DNA of 64,000 nt from Streptomyces albicerus (GTDB taxonomy: Bacteria > Actinomycetota > Actinomycetes > Streptomycetales > Streptomycetaceae). The notes below the pieces were generated by a model that had not been told where the DNA came from, did no database searches, and worked only from the letters and a program-made list of their open reading frames with translations. The stretch covers positions 1-64,000 of the forward strand of contig NZ_VWMY01000057.1 of assembly GCF_008905045.1 (NCBI RefSeq), read 5' to 3'. This document shows, piece after piece, positions 63,251-64,000 of the stretch. Each line of letters opens with the position of its first letter. Within the stretch, counting starts at the first letter, position 1. The position numbers were made by a program, and so were the translations under genes.

Positions 63251-63276
63251 GCTGCCCCACGCGCGCGTGCGGCAGC
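63251..63276 (-). terminator. nuoN terminator built on the same palindrome
   Basis: GCTGCC and GGCAGC flank CACGCGCGCGTG (one mismatched pair), making a 12-13 bp hairpin 16 bases after the nuoN stop. Confidence 0.7.
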
Positions 63277-63291
63277 TTCAGGAAGCGGCGG

Positions 63292-64000
63292 TCAGAAGAG
63301 GCCGGTGTCGGAGAAGCGCAGAACCAGCTGGGGTGCTCCGGAGAGCGCGATACCCAGGACCGCGGTCAGGGCGATCGCGGCCGTGAGGGGTGCCGGGACG
63401 CGGTGTGTCTCGGGCTCGCCCTCGGGAGCGCGGAACAGCAGGGTCGTCCACTGGAGGTAGTAGAAGAGTGCGATCACGACATTGACGGCCATGACCACGG
63501 CGAGCCAGCCCAGGCCCGCGTCGACGGCCGCAGAGAAGACGGTGACCTTCGCGAAGAGGCCGATGATGCCCGGCGGCAGGCCCGCGAGACAGAGCAGGAA
63601 GAAGCCGAGGACGAGCGCCGCGAGGGGACGCGAGGCGTACAGGCCCCGGTAGTCAATGACGCGGTTCAGCGGCTTGGTACGGGCCACCAGGGCGGCCACC
63701 GCGAAGGCGCCGAGGTTCACGGCGGCGTACATCAGGGCGTACGCGAGGGTGGAGCCGATGGCCTTTTCGGCGTCCTCGGAGTACGCGGCGGCGGCGATCG
63801 GCACGAGGAGGTAGCCGGCCTGGCCGACGGAGGACCAGGCGAGCAGCCGTACCGCGCTGTAGGCGCGCGTGGCCTGCTGCCTGAGGGCGCCGACGTTGCC
63901 GATCGTCATGGTGAGCGCGGCCAGGGCGGCGAGTGCAGGGCCCCAGACGTCCGCATACGACGGGAGGGCGATCACCGTGACGAGGATCAGGCCCGAGAAG
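63292..64000 (-). CDS. nuoN: NADH-quinone oxidoreductase subunit N, C-terminal part
   Basis: The frame is open to the window edge; the last 236 residues are seen. Multiple hydrophobic helices and the proton-channel segments SVGQAGYLLVPIAAAAYSED and LAGLPPGIIGLFAKVTVFSA are typical of NuoN (complex I membrane arm). Neighbouring htpX suggests the second, smaller nuo cluster of streptomycetes, but the rest lies outside the window. Confidence 0.92.
   Translation of the reverse strand, partial: FSGLILVTVIALPSYADVWGPALAALAALTMTIGNVGALRQQATRAYSAVRLLAWSSVGQAGYLLVPIAAAAYSEDAEKAIGSTLAYALMYAAVNLGAFAVAALVARTKPLNRVIDYRGLYASRPLAALVLGFFLLCLAGLPPGIIGLFAKVTVFSAAVDAGLGWLAVVMAVNVVIALFYYLQWTTLLFRAPEGEPETHRVPAPLTAAIALTAVLGIALSGAPQLVLRFSDTGLF

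Overview
This is high-G+C actinobacterial chromosome, almost certainly Streptomyces. The clues are the gene order, strong third-position G/C codon use, frequent GTG starts (one TTG), twin-arginine and lipobox signal peptides, and proteins that read like known Streptomyces sequences (RpoB starting at a TTG as a 1162-residue protein, L23 with a Lys/Ala-rich N-terminus, NusG with a long acidic N-terminus). No rRNA, CRISPR array, transposase, integrase or phage gene was seen.

Nearly all of the first 43 kb is on the minus strand, so transcription runs from high to low coordinates. Positions 1-15.3 kb hold the S10, spc and alpha ribosomal protein clusters: rpsJ-rplC-rplD-rplW-rplB-rpsS-rplV-rpsC-rplP-rpmC-rpsQ, then rplN-rplX-rplE-rpsN-rpsH-rplF-rplR-rpsE-rpmD-rplO, secY-adk-map, and infA-rpmJ-rpsM-rpsK-rpoA (rpoA is cut by the window edge). 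A 520-base structured leader precedes rpsJ. Positions 15.8-23 kb are an accessory island: small conserved hypotheticals, a SUKH-type (SMI1/KNR4) protein, a YwqG-like protein, and a two-gene xylan operon (secreted GH115, then GH10 xylanase) with operator-like repeats upstream. Positions 23.2-27.9 kb are the str operon (rpsL-rpsG-fusA-tuf) with a clear promoter. Positions 28-43 kb hold rpoB-rpoC, rplJ-rplL behind an L10-type leader with an intrinsic terminator, two tandem lipoproteins, rplK-rplA, secE-nusG and tRNA-Trp.

From 43 kb on, genes lie on both strands. They are an aspartate aminotransferase, an adenosine-deaminase-family enzyme, murB, an MFS exporter with its TetR regulator (two matching operators), a HadA/HadB-like MaoC pair transcribed with tRNA-Thr, tRNA-Met and rpmG, a cytosine-deaminase-like protein that has lost metal ligands, a lipoprotein with an odd start, tRNA-Tyr, a YajQ protein, an amino-acid permease, a second SUKH protein beside a barstar-domain fusion, yccF, htpX, and the 3' end of nuoN.

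The most interesting non-gene signals are a hairpin motif shared by the rpsJ and rpsL leaders, the rplJ leader with its terminator, the duplicated TetR operator (one copy inside an apparently leaderless tetR promoter), a family of CACGCGCGCGTG palindromes in the second half of the window, a 20-bp palindrome beside an in-frame ATC that looks like the real start of a lipoprotein, and a conserved-looking coding remnant in the wrong frame at 16.15-16.36 kb. Motif matches were made by eye; no database or folding program was run.
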